This document shows, one piece after another, positions 37,503 through 46,116 of a stretch of DNA of 64,000 bases (position 1 is the stretch's first letter; every line of letters begins with the position of its first letter). The position numbers and the translations under genes are program-made. The stretch is taken from positions 1-64,000 of the forward strand of contig QGHH01000002.1 of NCBI GenBank assembly GCA_003640645.1. Reading direction: 5' to 3'. The notes under the pieces are model-generated. The model did not search any database and was not told the origin of the DNA. It was given only the letters and a program-made list of their open reading frames with translations. The stretch is from Fredinandcohnia aciditolerans (GTDB lineage: Bacteria; Bacillota; Bacilli; Bacillales; Bacillaceae_L).

Positions 37503-40500
37503 ATGGGGAAGAGAATCACGGCATTATTACTAGTTTTACTATTAGCATTTAGCGGTAGCGCGTTTGCGGTTACGGGTGGCATTACGCCAGCTCAGCTAGA
37601 TGCACAGAAACCAAAACAAGAAAACACCGATTTAAAAGCGACAAATCTACAAAACATCGATCCTGATCAAGAGGTTCGTGTCGTGGTAGAAATGGAAGGC
37701 GATGCCCCGGTTGAGGTAGCAACAAAACAGGGGAAAAAGTACGATAAGCTTTCAAAAGGTCAAAGAAAACAATTAGAGAAGGCTGCAAAAAACAAGAAAA
37801 AGACAGCTAAAGATAAAATCAAAGGGAAGAAAATCAACATTAAATATGAGCAAGAATTCGATGCGATTGTGAACGGATTCAGCGGTAAGGTAAAATATGC
37901 GGATATCGCAAAAATCGCAGAAGTTCCTGAAGTAAAAGAAGTTTACATCGCAACGGAATACAAAATTCCAAATGAAGAACCAGATATGAAATACAGTAAA
38001 GAGCTTGTACAGGCTCAACAAGCGTGGAGAGACTATGGTTTCAAGGGAGAAGGTATGGTAGTCGGAATCATTGACTCTGGTATCGACCCTTCTCACAAAG
38101 ACATGATCCTATCTGATAATTCAACAGCAAAACTTACCCAAGCTGAAGTCGGCAGCGACATCTCTGAATTCGATCTTCCAGGTAAGTATTGGAATGAAAA
38201 AGTTCCTTATGGTTGGAACTACATGGATGGCAATGATGATATCCTCGACGATGATGTCGACACTGGCATGCACGGAATGCACGTTGCTGGAACAGTAGCG
38301 GCTAACGGTGATGAAGAAAACGGCGGCATTAAAGGTGTAGCTCCAGAAGCACAATTACTTGCTCTACGTGTATTTGGTGAAGGAGTGCCATCAACATATG
38401 GCGATATCTACATCAAGGCAATTGATGATGCACTTAAACTAGGTGCAGACGTTCTGAACATGAGTCTTGGATCGACAGCTGGATTCGTAGATTCAGATTC
38501 TCCTGAGCAACAAGCAGTTAAGCGTGCGGTTGACAATGGAGTGGTTGTGTCCATTTCAGCTGGTAACTCTGCACTCTTTGCAGACGGATATTTTTATCCA
38601 TATGCTTCAAATCCTGATTATGGGGTTGTAGGTTCACCAAGTGTTTCCTTTGATTCGATTTCAGTCGCATCTTTTGAAAATACATTCCTAACCACAGACC
38701 AAGCGACAGCTAAAATTGGTGAAGGTGACGCAGAACCGGTTGCATTCTTATCTGCAGGCCAAACACCTCCTGAAGTTGGGACAAGCTTTGAATTAGTTCA
38801 TGCTGGTATTGGAGCACCTGAGGATTTCGAAGGTAAAGATGTAAACGGAAAATTTGCGTTAATCCAACGCGGTACTTTAGATTTCGTTACAAAAGCTCTA
38901 AACGCTCAACAGGCTGGAGCAGCAGGGGTTATCATCTACAACAACACGGATGGAACTGTAAATATGGCATCAGACCAGGCGATTACGATTCCACAATTAT
39001 TTATGTTAAAAGCAGATGGAGACCGCTTTGCAGCAGCACTTCAAGATGGACAAACTGTAGAAATCGCATTCAATGGTGAAAAAACGTCTCTACCTAATGT
39101 GGATTCTGGAAAAATGAGTGCGTTCACTTCTTGGGGTATTACGCCAAACCTTGATTTCAAACCAGAAATCACAGCACCAGGTGGACAAATTTACTCAACG
39201 GCTGACCATAATGAATACCAAACGATGAGTGGTACATCAATGGCAGCACCGCATGTATCTGGCGGATCCGCACTAGTATTAGAACGTGTTGACCAGGAAT
39301 TTGGTCTTCAAAATGCAGACAGATCTAAGTTTGCTAAAAAATTATTATTAAACACAGCAAAACCAGTTGAGTTTGACGGAGCACTTGTTTCTCCACGTCG
39401 TCAAGGTGCAGGTTTAATGCAACTTCATGCAGCATTATCAACTCCTGTAACGGTGACGGATTCTACAACTGGCGAAGCAAAGGTAGCACTTAAAGAAGTA
39501 AAAGGGAATACAGTTACATTTACACTAACAGCAGAAAATCACTCTGATGAAGCAGTTTCATATGAAGTAAGTGCAAATGCACAAACAGACACGCCTGTTA
39601 ATGGAGGCGGTGTGTTAGTATCAGCACCTAACTTATTCGGAGCTACGGATTTAGGAAACATTGCAACAGTTAACGGTCAAGCTACAAGCACAATAGAAGT
39701 ACCAGCAAACGGTACTAAAACATTTGATGTATCGATTGATGTGAGTGACGTAGATGCAGATTTAAAATCAATTTTTACAAATGGCTATTGGTTAGAGGGT
39801 TTTGTAAAATTAACGGACCCAACTGACACAAATCCAGAATTAGTTGTACCATATGTTGGCTTCAAAGGCGATTGGACAGCAGCACCAATCTTTGACACGC
39901 CAGCTTGGGATCCAACATCATTCTATGGAAATTCAGGTGTTCTAACTCATACGGGTGGAGGCAACTATAATTTCTTAGGTGTCGACCAAGCGACAGGTGA
40001 TCTTAATCCAGACCTTATCGCGATATCACCAAATGGTGACGGAACAAATGACAGTGCAACTTACCTATTCTCGTTAGTACGTAATGCAAAAGATTTAAAA
40101 CTAAGCGTAGTAAATAAAGATGGTAAAGTAGTTAAAGAAATCGCATCTGAAGTGGATGTACGTAAGAACTATTATGACGCTGGCAGAGGAACAATGTACT
40201 ACCTCATCTCCGACTGGACATGGGATGGTACAATGCATAACGGCAAAAAAGCTCCAGATGGTCAATACTTCTTACAAGCGGTTGCCACTCTTGACTATGA
40301 AGGTGCAAAAGCGCAAACTCTAACATTCCCAGTGAAGTTAGATGTAACAACACCTAAAGTAAAAACAAAGCTAGAAAAAGACGGTAAAACAGTATCAGTC
40401 GATGTTTCAGACAAAACAAGTGGCATTGCTTCTTGGACAGTATTAGTAGACGGTCAATCTGTTCTTGACGCACCATACGTAAACGGTGAAACACAACACG

Positions 40501-40634
40501 TCTTTGCTGACGCACTAGACAAAGACCAAACCGTAACAATCGTTGCAGTCGACAACGCAGGTAACGTAACAACAAACGACGTAAAAATCGGAAGCAAAGG
40601 CAACAACGGAAACACAGGAAACAAGAAAAACTAA
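37503..40634 (+). CDS. Secreted subtilisin-family serine protease (Vpr/lactocepin-like)
   Basis: A 1043-residue exported S8 protease. Signal peptide (1-22), I9-like propeptide (~45-150), and a catalytic domain with Asp in GIIDSGIDPSH (~187), His in GMHGMHVAGT (~258) and Ser in SGTSMAAPHVSGG (~578). A PA domain is inserted at ~395-510, followed by Fn3-like domains and a FlgD-like module containing WDGTMHNGKKAPDGQY. There is no sorting signal; the C-terminus is Gly/Asn/Lys-rich (KGNNGNTGNKKN). ATG 37503 has GGGAGG 6 nt upstream, whereas ATG 37497 abuts it. Likely nutritional or surface-processing protease. Confidence 0.92.
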   Translation: MGKRITALLLVLLLAFSGSAFAVTGGITPAQLDAQKPKQENTDLKATNLQNIDPDQEVRVVVEMEGDAPVEVATKQGKKYDKLSKGQRKQLEKAAKNKKKTAKDKIKGKKINIKYEQEFDAIVNGFSGKVKYADIAKIAEVPEVKEVYIATEYKIPNEEPDMKYSKELVQAQQAWRDYGFKGEGMVVGIIDSGIDPSHKDMILSDNSTAKLTQAEVGSDISEFDLPGKYWNEKVPYGWNYMDGNDDILDDDVDTGMHGMHVAGTVAANGDEENGGIKGVAPEAQLLALRVFGEGVPSTYGDIYIKAIDDALKLGADVLNMSLGSTAGFVDSDSPEQQAVKRAVDNGVVVSISAGNSALFADGYFYPYASNPDYGVVGSPSVSFDSISVASFENTFLTTDQATAKIGEGDAEPVAFLSAGQTPPEVGTSFELVHAGIGAPEDFEGKDVNGKFALIQRGTLDFVTKALNAQQAGAAGVIIYNNTDGTVNMASDQAITIPQLFMLKADGDRFAAALQDGQTVEIAFNGEKTSLPNVDSGKMSAFTSWGITPNLDFKPEITAPGGQIYSTADHNEYQTMSGTSMAAPHVSGGSALVLERVDQEFGLQNADRSKFAKKLLLNTAKPVEFDGALVSPRRQGAGLMQLHAALSTPVTVTDSTTGEAKVALKEVKGNTVTFTLTAENHSDEAVSYEVSANAQTDTPVNGGGVLVSAPNLFGATDLGNIATVNGQATSTIEVPANGTKTFDVSIDVSDVDADLKSIFTNGYWLEGFVKLTDPTDTNPELVVPYVGFKGDWTAAPIFDTPAWDPTSFYGNSGVLTHTGGGNYNFLGVDQATGDLNPDLIAISPNGDGTNDSATYLFSLVRNAKDLKLSVVNKDGKVVKEIASEVDVRKNYYDAGRGTMYYLISDWTWDGTMHNGKKAPDGQYFLQAVATLDYEGAKAQTLTFPVKLDVTTPKVKTKLEKDGKTVSVDVSDKTSGIASWTVLVDGQSVLDAPYVNGETQHVFADALDKDQTVTIVAVDNAGNVTTNDVKIGSKGNNGNTGNKKN

Positions 40635-40710
40635 ATAATGCGGGGTGGCCCAGCGGTTTGTCCAACCGGATCCAGGGCTAAGTACCAAGGGGTCTTTGCC
40701 CCACCAAAAG

Positions 40711-40739
40711 TGGGACACAGGGACAGGTCCCTCGCCCTA
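40711..40739 (+). repeat. Dispersed GGGACAGGTCCC palindrome
   Basis: TGGGACACAGGGACAGGTCC followed by CTCGCCCTA. Confidence 0.8.
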
Positions 40740-40756
40740 CAATAAATTCCAGAAGG

Positions 40757-40791
40757 ACTAGCAATCATATCATTGATTGCTAGTTTTTTTA
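40757..40791 (+). terminator. Terminator downstream of the subtilase gene
   Basis: Perfect 11-bp stem ACTAGCAATCA / TGATTGCTAGT followed by TTTTTT. Confidence 0.9.
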
Positions 40792-40880
40792 TCTCTTCAT
40801 CTACTAAAAAACTAGCATGGGCCTAGTCCGAAAAATTGCTATAACGCAATCCTTCCAGTTAGAGGAGCAACACCAATTTT

Positions 40881-40908
40881 TGGTCACGGGGACAGGTCCC
40901 TTGTCCCA
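40881..40908 (+). repeat. Dispersed GGGACAGGTCCC palindrome, good full copy
   Basis: TGGTCACGGGGACAGGTCCC followed by TTGTCCCA. Confidence 0.85.
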
Positions 40909-41032
40909 AATATTTCACCCGCCGAAATATGTTAAATATAGGAAAATTTATATATTATTTTCATAATTGCTAATATATAATAATCTGGATGGTTTTCTAT
41001 TATTATGGTAATTCCGGTAGGAGGAAGAAAGA

Positions 41033-44000
41033 ATGCGTAATCGAAAATGGCTGCATGTAAGTATGGTACTAGTATTACTGCTTTCGCTCGTGAGTCCATT
41101 GACCATCAGTAAGACTCATGCGCAAAACAAGCTAAGCCAAGTAAGTTTGACAGAAACAGAGAATGGCATTACGTTATCGTGGGAAGCATCACTCCCGCAA
41201 AATGAAGAAATCACAAGCTATCAACTTAGTAAAAATGGACAAGTAACCAAAATAGAGCCAACTGTCCAAAATGTAAATGGAGACATCAAACAGTATTCAT
41301 ATGAGGACACAGAAATTGAGTCAAACACCATATATACATATGAAATCACAGCAGTGACTTCTTCTGAAAATCTACTAACAAGTGAAAAAGTAGTGTTCAA
41401 TTCCGGAGAACCTCAGCAAGAAAATGGGGAAAAAACGGAACAGGAAGAAGCAGGAGAACCGACTGAGGCAGCAAAAACACCAGAAACTCAAGATTCAGTA
41501 AAAGCTTCAACTACTCCAGAAACACAGGAACTTGTTGAACCAACAGAACCGCCTGCAGTGGAAGCTACAAAGGAACCTGTGGTAACAAATATCAAAGTTT
41601 CCACTAATAATGGAAACATCCCATGGGAATTTGATTTCTCTATCATAGGAGTTAGTGAAAATGTAACATACGTCGAATACTACGGTTACTTAGACGATGA
41701 GGGTTATTTTGTTGATTTTGACAAAGAGACTAAGAATCTAGAACTACCAATCGGAACCTATGAACTTAACACATACAATAGTTCAACAGACGAAGAGATC
41801 ACAGCTGAATTCAAGGTGGAAAGTGAGCGCGACTACCTAACAAATCCAATTGAGATTCTTTTAGACGATGAAAAACTAATCATTAAAAAGGAATTGTACG
41901 TCGATGGCGTTACAGAAAAGTCCATTTCAATCTCTTGGGAAGAACCATGGGACGAAACGGATTTTGATAAATACCGAGTGTACCTCGATAACAAAGCAGT
42001 AGAAACGATTACAGATCCATATTCTACAACTTACACGTACACAGACCTTTTACAAGAAACGGCCTATCAATTAAAAGTTGATATTTTCTACAAGGATGGC
42101 ACCATTGAGACAATCGAAGCCGAAGCGGTTACGACTGCACCACCTGCAGGAGAAAAGGTCACATTTAAAGATGAAAATCTAAAAACGGCCGTCGCGGATG
42201 CGTTAAAAATCTATCACCGTGACATCCATGTGGATGATATGAAAAGATTAACATCGTTTGATGCGAGCTATTTAGAAATCAAAGACTTAACTGGACTTGA
42301 GCAGGCAACAAATCTTGTAGACCTTATGTTAAGCGGTAATGAAATAAAGGATATAGCACCAATTAAAAATCTGGAACAACTTGTGTACCTTGATTTAGAT
42401 GTAAACCAGATTTCTAGTATTGAAATCCTAGCAAACTTGGAAAATCTCGATTCAGTTTATGTAGCGTATAACGAACTAGAAGATATCAAAGTGTTGCTTG
42501 AATTACCGAATTTAACTTACGCAACTGTGTTTGGAAACCCGAGTCTTGATTTTACAAAAGGATCCGAGGACATGGAAGTCATTAAAGAATTGTACCTAAA
42601 TGGCGTCTATGTAGAGTGGAGTGACTTTGAGCACGAGATTCAAGTGACGGATGTAACTGAATCTACAGTTGAAGTGGGGTTCAACTTTTCAGAAGTAGTG
42701 GATAACATTACAAAGTACATTATCTATGTAAATGGTGATCAAGTTGGAGAAACACCTGCATCCAAGCCATTTTACAAGCTAACAGGTCTTGCACCTTTAA
42801 CGGATCTTGATATCAGTGTTGAAGGAGTGGACGAGGACGGCTTTATATGGGGAAATGCTTATACGTATGTATCAACGCCACCGACTCCATCAGGCGAACT
42901 AGTTCAATTTGCTGACCCAGCTTTAGAAGATGCGGTGAGAGATGCGTTACGCATTAATTCACGTGATATCGTTGAAAGTGATTTAACCATTTTAACAAGT
43001 CTTGATGCAACAGACAGAGGCATTACTGACTTAACTGGGTTGGAACAAGCGGTTCATCTTGAGGAATTGACATTAGATTCAAATGAGATCACAAACCTTG
43101 AAGCGCTAATAAGCCTATCGAATCTAGCCTATTTATCTGCAATCAACAATGATATCTCAGACATTACTCCATTGAAAAATTTAGCAAACTTACAGATGCT
43201 GACCCTTGATTGGAATAATATTGAGGATATTGGCGCTCTATCAGAACTTACAAACCTATTATTTGTATCATTACAGAACAATAAAATAAAGGATATTTCT
43301 GCATTAGAAAACGTAAATATCGAGTACCTTAATCTGGGATACAATGAAATTACGGATATTTCTAGTCTGCTAACGTTACCGAATTTAGTGTTTGTACTAA
43401 TCCTGAATAATGCACTTGATCTCACGCCGGGTTCTGAGACACTATCAATCATTAAAGAACTCGAGGAAAAGGAGGTACTTGTATTATATGAATACGTCGA
43501 TATTTCCATTGATCGAGTTTCAGATTCAGAAATCGAATTAAGTTGGAAGCCTGTCACAACCGATGATTTTGAAGACTTTACCTATATGGTCTTTGTGAAT
43601 GGGGAAATGGTGATAGAAGAAACAAAGGATACAAGTTACCTATTAAGGGACCTTACGCCTGATACAGAATATACCATCGAAATCATGGGGTATGACGAAA
43701 ACAACGAGGATCGCTTCATTCTTGGAACAACTTTAGTCACAACAGAAGCTGCGGTGGATGAGCCAGGTGAAGAACCAGGTGAAGAAACAGATCCTGAAAA
43801 TGGCGAAACACCTGAAGAACAACCAGGTGATGACCAAGACGAAGTAACAACTCCAGGTAAAAATACAGAGAATGGCAACACGCCAAAAGAAACAAACGAT
43901 AAAAATCAAGACAAAAAGAACGACAACAAGAAAAACGATGACAAGAAGCTTCCGAAAACAGCAACAGATAGCTACAACATACTATTATTTGGCCTGCTGT

Positions 44001-44059
44001 TACTTGGCGCTGGAATCATTGCCTTTACTGCAACACGCAAGAAACAAGCCATAAAATAA
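41033..44059 (+). CDS. LPKTA-anchored internalin-like protein with LRR and Fn3 domains
   Basis: A 1008-residue wall protein. Signal peptide (1-31), Fn3 domain (~35-125), Thr/Pro/Glu-rich linker (~127-185), an Ig-like segment, Fn3 (~285-370), and a first leucine-rich block (~405-510, LTSFDASYLEIKDLTGLEQ). Then Fn3 (~530-615), a second LRR block (~630-800) of SDS22-type 22-residue units, Fn3 (~815-895), an acidic Pro/Gly linker and the sorting signal LPKTATDSYN at 973 with helix and RKKQAIK tail. The duplicated Fn3-LRR layout suggests internal duplication. Probably a protein-binding adhesin. ATG 41033 follows AGGAGGAAG. Confidence 0.9.
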   Translation: MRNRKWLHVSMVLVLLLSLVSPLTISKTHAQNKLSQVSLTETENGITLSWEASLPQNEEITSYQLSKNGQVTKIEPTVQNVNGDIKQYSYEDTEIESNTIYTYEITAVTSSENLLTSEKVVFNSGEPQQENGEKTEQEEAGEPTEAAKTPETQDSVKASTTPETQELVEPTEPPAVEATKEPVVTNIKVSTNNGNIPWEFDFSIIGVSENVTYVEYYGYLDDEGYFVDFDKETKNLELPIGTYELNTYNSSTDEEITAEFKVESERDYLTNPIEILLDDEKLIIKKELYVDGVTEKSISISWEEPWDETDFDKYRVYLDNKAVETITDPYSTTYTYTDLLQETAYQLKVDIFYKDGTIETIEAEAVTTAPPAGEKVTFKDENLKTAVADALKIYHRDIHVDDMKRLTSFDASYLEIKDLTGLEQATNLVDLMLSGNEIKDIAPIKNLEQLVYLDLDVNQISSIEILANLENLDSVYVAYNELEDIKVLLELPNLTYATVFGNPSLDFTKGSEDMEVIKELYLNGVYVEWSDFEHEIQVTDVTESTVEVGFNFSEVVDNITKYIIYVNGDQVGETPASKPFYKLTGLAPLTDLDISVEGVDEDGFIWGNAYTYVSTPPTPSGELVQFADPALEDAVRDALRINSRDIVESDLTILTSLDATDRGITDLTGLEQAVHLEELTLDSNEITNLEALISLSNLAYLSAINNDISDITPLKNLANLQMLTLDWNNIEDIGALSELTNLLFVSLQNNKIKDISALENVNIEYLNLGYNEITDISSLLTLPNLVFVLILNNALDLTPGSETLSIIKELEEKEVLVLYEYVDISIDRVSDSEIELSWKPVTTDDFEDFTYMVFVNGEMVIEETKDTSYLLRDLTPDTEYTIEIMGYDENNEDRFILGTTLVTTEAAVDEPGEEPGEETDPENGETPEEQPGDDQDEVTTPGKNTENGNTPKETNDKNQDKKNDNKKNDDKKLPKTATDSYNILLFGLLLLGAGIIAFTATRKKQAIK

Positions 44060-44063
44060 ACAT

Positions 44064-44096
44064 AAAGCCCTTTGCGACTTCGCAAGGGCTTTTTTA
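44064..44096 (+). terminator. Terminator after the LRR protein gene
   Basis: Stem AAGCCCTTTGCGA / TCGCAAGGGCTT followed by TTTTT. Confidence 0.9.
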
Positions 44097-44158
44097 ATCA
44101 AACGGTGGGACATCGAACCTATCCGCTAACCATCAAGTGTAAGTTTTAGAATCCAACA

Positions 44159-44728
44159 TTATTCCCCCGCCTTTTCACCATAAATAATCTGACCATCTCC
44201 GTCGTAGACAGTAACGTCAACTGGCAATTGAACGTCATTCTTAAAAGTCGCATACCAGACCCACAAGTTATCACCTACTAAAAAACGGTTTGGCTGAATA
44301 TTGCCTTGACTATTAATAATGATTGTCTTTGCACCATCCTCAGCAAATCCATAAATGATAGAAACATCCTCTTGGGCGTTGTTGTCAGCCCGCCAATCAA
44401 TCGGACCTCTTTCAACTTTCTCTTCATTGAACTCCTGAAAGTCCATTATGGGGTAAATAAACCTATTAAAATCAGTAAACTCTTGGTTAGTTAATACGGG
44501 AATGATACCAGAGCTACTTTCAATAAAAACTAGGTTTGACCGAGCATCATACATAAGAATTCTTTGGCAATCACCGAATTGCTCGGTTACCTTTTCACAA
44601 ACACTCTCTTCTAATGATGTAGTTGGAATTGCAAGGTGGGTAGGTTCATTTAAGCGGAATGTGAAAAAATAAAGAGTGAACAAGATACATAAACAGGATA
44701 TGGCTTTAACAAATATTCTTTTGCCCAT
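44159..44728 (-). CDS. Exported protein of unknown function
   Basis: A 189-residue protein with an N-terminal hydrophobic segment (AISCLCILFTLYFFTF, ~9-24) and an extracellular domain with two Cys residues (ESVCEKVTEQFGDCQRI) that could form a disulphide. No family recognised. ATG 44728 is preceded by GGAGAGG. Convergent with the LRR protein gene and transcribed away from the riboswitch pair. Confidence 0.65.
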   Translation of the reverse strand: MGKRIFVKAISCLCILFTLYFFTFRLNEPTHLAIPTTSLEESVCEKVTEQFGDCQRILMYDARSNLVFIESSSGIIPVLTNQEFTDFNRFIYPIMDFQEFNEEKVERGPIDWRADNNAQEDVSIIYGFAEDGAKTIIINSQGNIQPNRFLVGDNLWVWYATFKNDVQLPVDVTVYDGDGQIIYGEKAGE

Positions 44729-44903
44729 ATAATTGCCTCTCCGTTCTTATATTTATGTAGTTTTATTATAAACCACCAGTTCCCTCCATTACGATCAAAT
44801 TCACGACTAGTGGCAAGGCTTAATAGCTGCTAAATTTCAAGCGAAAACGACAAAAACCTACAATAAAATCATCTTTTGGATCTAAAATAGTCCTAAAGTC
44901 CCT

Positions 44904-44932
44904 TTTAATAGATTCGCAATCTAGTCTATAGT
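44904..44932 (+). promoter_or_regulatory. Candidate promoter of the first c-di-GMP riboswitch
   Basis: TTTAAT, 17-bp spacer, TATAGT; weak -35. The -10 sequence is the same as in the second module. Confidence 0.45.
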
Positions 44933-44946
44933 AATAATGAAGCATA

Positions 44947-45062
44947 CATAAATCGTACGATAACGGCAAAATCATTGAAAGATGGTGACGCAAAACTAAA
45001 GGGGCTAAGGTCTTTTGGACTACGCCAGCCAGTTCCCGAACACGAGGCTCCGTCGATTTATG
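44947..45062 (+). promoter_or_regulatory. Cyclic di-GMP class I riboswitch, copy 1
   Basis: GEMM-I signature: CGGCAAAATCATTGAAA, GATGGTGACGCAAAACTA, GGGGCTAAGG and CTACGCCAGCCAG in the right order, closed by an extended P1 stem CATAAATCG / CGATTTATG. The 3' strand of P1 can alternatively pair with AAATCG at 45071-45076, next to the ribosome binding site GAAGGAAAG. No T tract follows, so control is more likely translational. Confidence 0.9.
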
Positions 45063-45091
45063 ATTACAACAAATCGGAAGGAAAGATATGC

Positions 45092-45256
45092 ATGAAAAGA
45101 GTCATTTATAAAGTGAGATACTTTTGGCACAGCATACAATTTAACAAGAATCGAGCACTATTAGAGGATTGCCTTTGTCAAGAATTGAAATCTAATATCG
45201 AATCAAAAATGCACTACCATGAGCGTGCGGCTATTAACTGCATAGCCAAACTATAA
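45092..45256 (+). CDS. 54-residue peptide under c-di-GMP riboswitch control, copy 1
   Basis: Begins MKRVIYKVRYFWHSIQFNKN and continues RALLEDCLCQ to the C-terminal IAKL. It is paralogous and equal in length to the peptide at 45631. Conserved between the two: IYK.(R/K)Y.WH..QF.KNRALLEDC.CQ.LKS.IE.KM.YH.RAA. The peptide is basic, helical and soluble, with a CxC pair and no membrane segment. ATG 45092 follows GAAGGAAAG. I do not recognise the family. It is the only gene between the riboswitch and a terminator, so it should be a dedicated c-di-GMP output. Confidence 0.75.
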   Translation: MKRVIYKVRYFWHSIQFNKNRALLEDCLCQELKSNIESKMHYHERAAINCIAKL

Positions 45257-45277
45257 AACCCCTATAAATGTAAACAA

Positions 45278-45312
45278 CAAACCAAGGTCCCGAAGATCTT
45301 GGTTTTTTACGT
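45278..45312 (+). terminator. Terminator of riboswitch module 1
   Basis: Stem AACCAAG / CTTGGTT followed by TTTT. Confidence 0.85.
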
Positions 45313-45359
45313 TCTCTAGGGCTTAAAGCATTACCGCTCCTTCACACCTCACCAAACCA

Positions 45360-45380
45360 TGGGACACGGGACCTGTCCCA
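45360..45380 (-). repeat. Dispersed GGGACAGGTCCC palindrome
   Basis: TGGGACACGGGACCTGTCCCA, missing the outer right arm, between the two riboswitch modules. Confidence 0.75.
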
Positions 45381-45446
45381 CGCTGGAAGGCCTCTGTCTC
45401 ATACTACAAAAGCTCTATTTGCATTGAAAATAGAACTTAAGCCCCT

Positions 45447-45474
45447 TTGGCAGGTGTACACTCTATTTTATAGT
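45447..45474 (+). promoter_or_regulatory. Promoter of the second c-di-GMP riboswitch
   Basis: TTGGCA, 16-bp spacer, TATAGT. Confidence 0.6.
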
Positions 45475-45486
45475 GGTGATAGGGCA

Positions 45487-45604
45487 TACATTAATCGTAC
45501 GAAACGGCAAAATCATTGAAAAGTGATGACGCAAAACTACAGGGGCTAACGTTTTTTTGGACTATGCCAGCCAGCTTCCGAACACGACTCCGTTGATTTA
45601 TGTG
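45487..45604 (+). promoter_or_regulatory. Cyclic di-GMP class I riboswitch, copy 2
   Basis: Same order of blocks as copy 1: ACGGCAAAATCATTGAAA, TGATGACGCAAAACTACA, GGGGCTAACG and CTATGCCAGCCAG. P1 (ATTAATCG / GTTGATTTAT) is less perfect. GATTT of its 3' strand can pair with AAATC just before AAGGGGAG, preserving the alternative hairpin of copy 1. Confidence 0.88.
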
Positions 45605-45630
45605 TACACAAATCGCAAGGGGAGATATGC

Positions 45631-45795
45631 ATGAGAAAAACGATTTACAAAGCAAAGTATTATTGGCATACCTTTCAATTTAGCAAGAATCGAGCGTTAT
45701 TGGAAGATTGCTTCTGTCAGAATCTCAAATCTACGATAGAAATGAAAATGTACTATCATAAGCGAGCAGCATTCAATTATATGGTAAAGCTATAA
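45631..45795 (+). CDS. 54-residue peptide under c-di-GMP riboswitch control, copy 2
   Basis: Begins MRKTIYKAKYYWHTFQFSKN and continues RALLEDCFCQ to MVKL; no length change relative to copy 1. Substitutions are mostly conservative, which argues that both are real, selected proteins. ATG 45631 follows AAGGGGAG. There is no signal peptide or membrane helix. The LEDCxCQ segment could bind a metal or form a disulphide. Function unknown. Confidence 0.75.
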   Translation: MRKTIYKAKYYWHTFQFSKNRALLEDCFCQNLKSTIEMKMYYHKRAAFNYMVKL

Positions 45796-45805
45796 AACTC
45801 CTAAC

Positions 45806-45844
45806 CAAAATAGACCCAGGAAGAACATACTTCCTGGGTTTTTT
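45806..45844 (+). terminator. Terminator of riboswitch module 2
   Basis: Stem ACCCAGGAAG / CTTCCTGGGT followed by TTTTT. Confidence 0.9.
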
Positions 45845-45853
45845 GCGCGCTTT

Positions 45854-45882
45854 TGGGTCACGGGGACAGGTCCTTCGTGCCA
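45854..45882 (+). repeat. Dispersed GGGACAGGTCCC palindrome
   Basis: TGGGTCACGGGGACAGGTCC followed by TTCGTGCCA. Confidence 0.75.
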
Positions 45883-45884
45883 AC

Positions 45885-45912
45885 TGGGACACGGGACCTG
45901 TCCCTCTGTCCC
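45885..45912 (-). repeat. Dispersed GGGACAGGTCCC palindrome
   Basis: TGGGACACGGGACCTGTCCC followed by TCTGTCCC, inverted relative to the copy 2 bp away; the pair resembles a BIME-like double element. Confidence 0.8.
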
Positions 45913-46014
45913 TATCTCACAAAGGTTCGTTAGGAAGATTATGGTAGTAAAATATATGATAGAAAAGGGCTTGTCACATTGAACAAAAGAATAAAACACG
46001 TAAGTTGTTAGTGA

Positions 46015-46056
46015 GAAAAAAGTACCAGAACTTTTTATAAGAACTGGTACTTTTTT
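46015..46056 (+). terminator. Stand-alone terminator hairpin upstream of the transpeptidase gene
   Basis: Stem AAAAGTACCAG / CTGGTACTTTT, 15-nt loop, then TT. No protein gene lies between it and the repeat pair at 45885, so it may end a small RNA or attenuate the next gene. Confidence 0.7.
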
Positions 46057-46116
46057 AACATTTCTTTGTAATTTTATTGTAGTATATTGTTAGATTTTGT
46101 TTTTTGGGGGGCAAAA

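Larger units (their letters stand above)
40635..41032. other. Intergenic region after the subtilase gene
   Basis: Contains two dispersed repeats (40711, 40881) and a terminator (40757). A GC-rich stretch at 40640-40705 looks slightly tRNA-like but lacks a cloverleaf. The promoter of the next gene is presumably in the AT-rich 40930-41010 part. Confidence 0.4.

Noticed and set aside
40640-40710. GC-rich segment GCGGGGTGGCCCAGCGG resembling a tRNA 5' half
   Set aside because: No anticodon stem, T-loop GTTCRA or acceptor pairing could be found.
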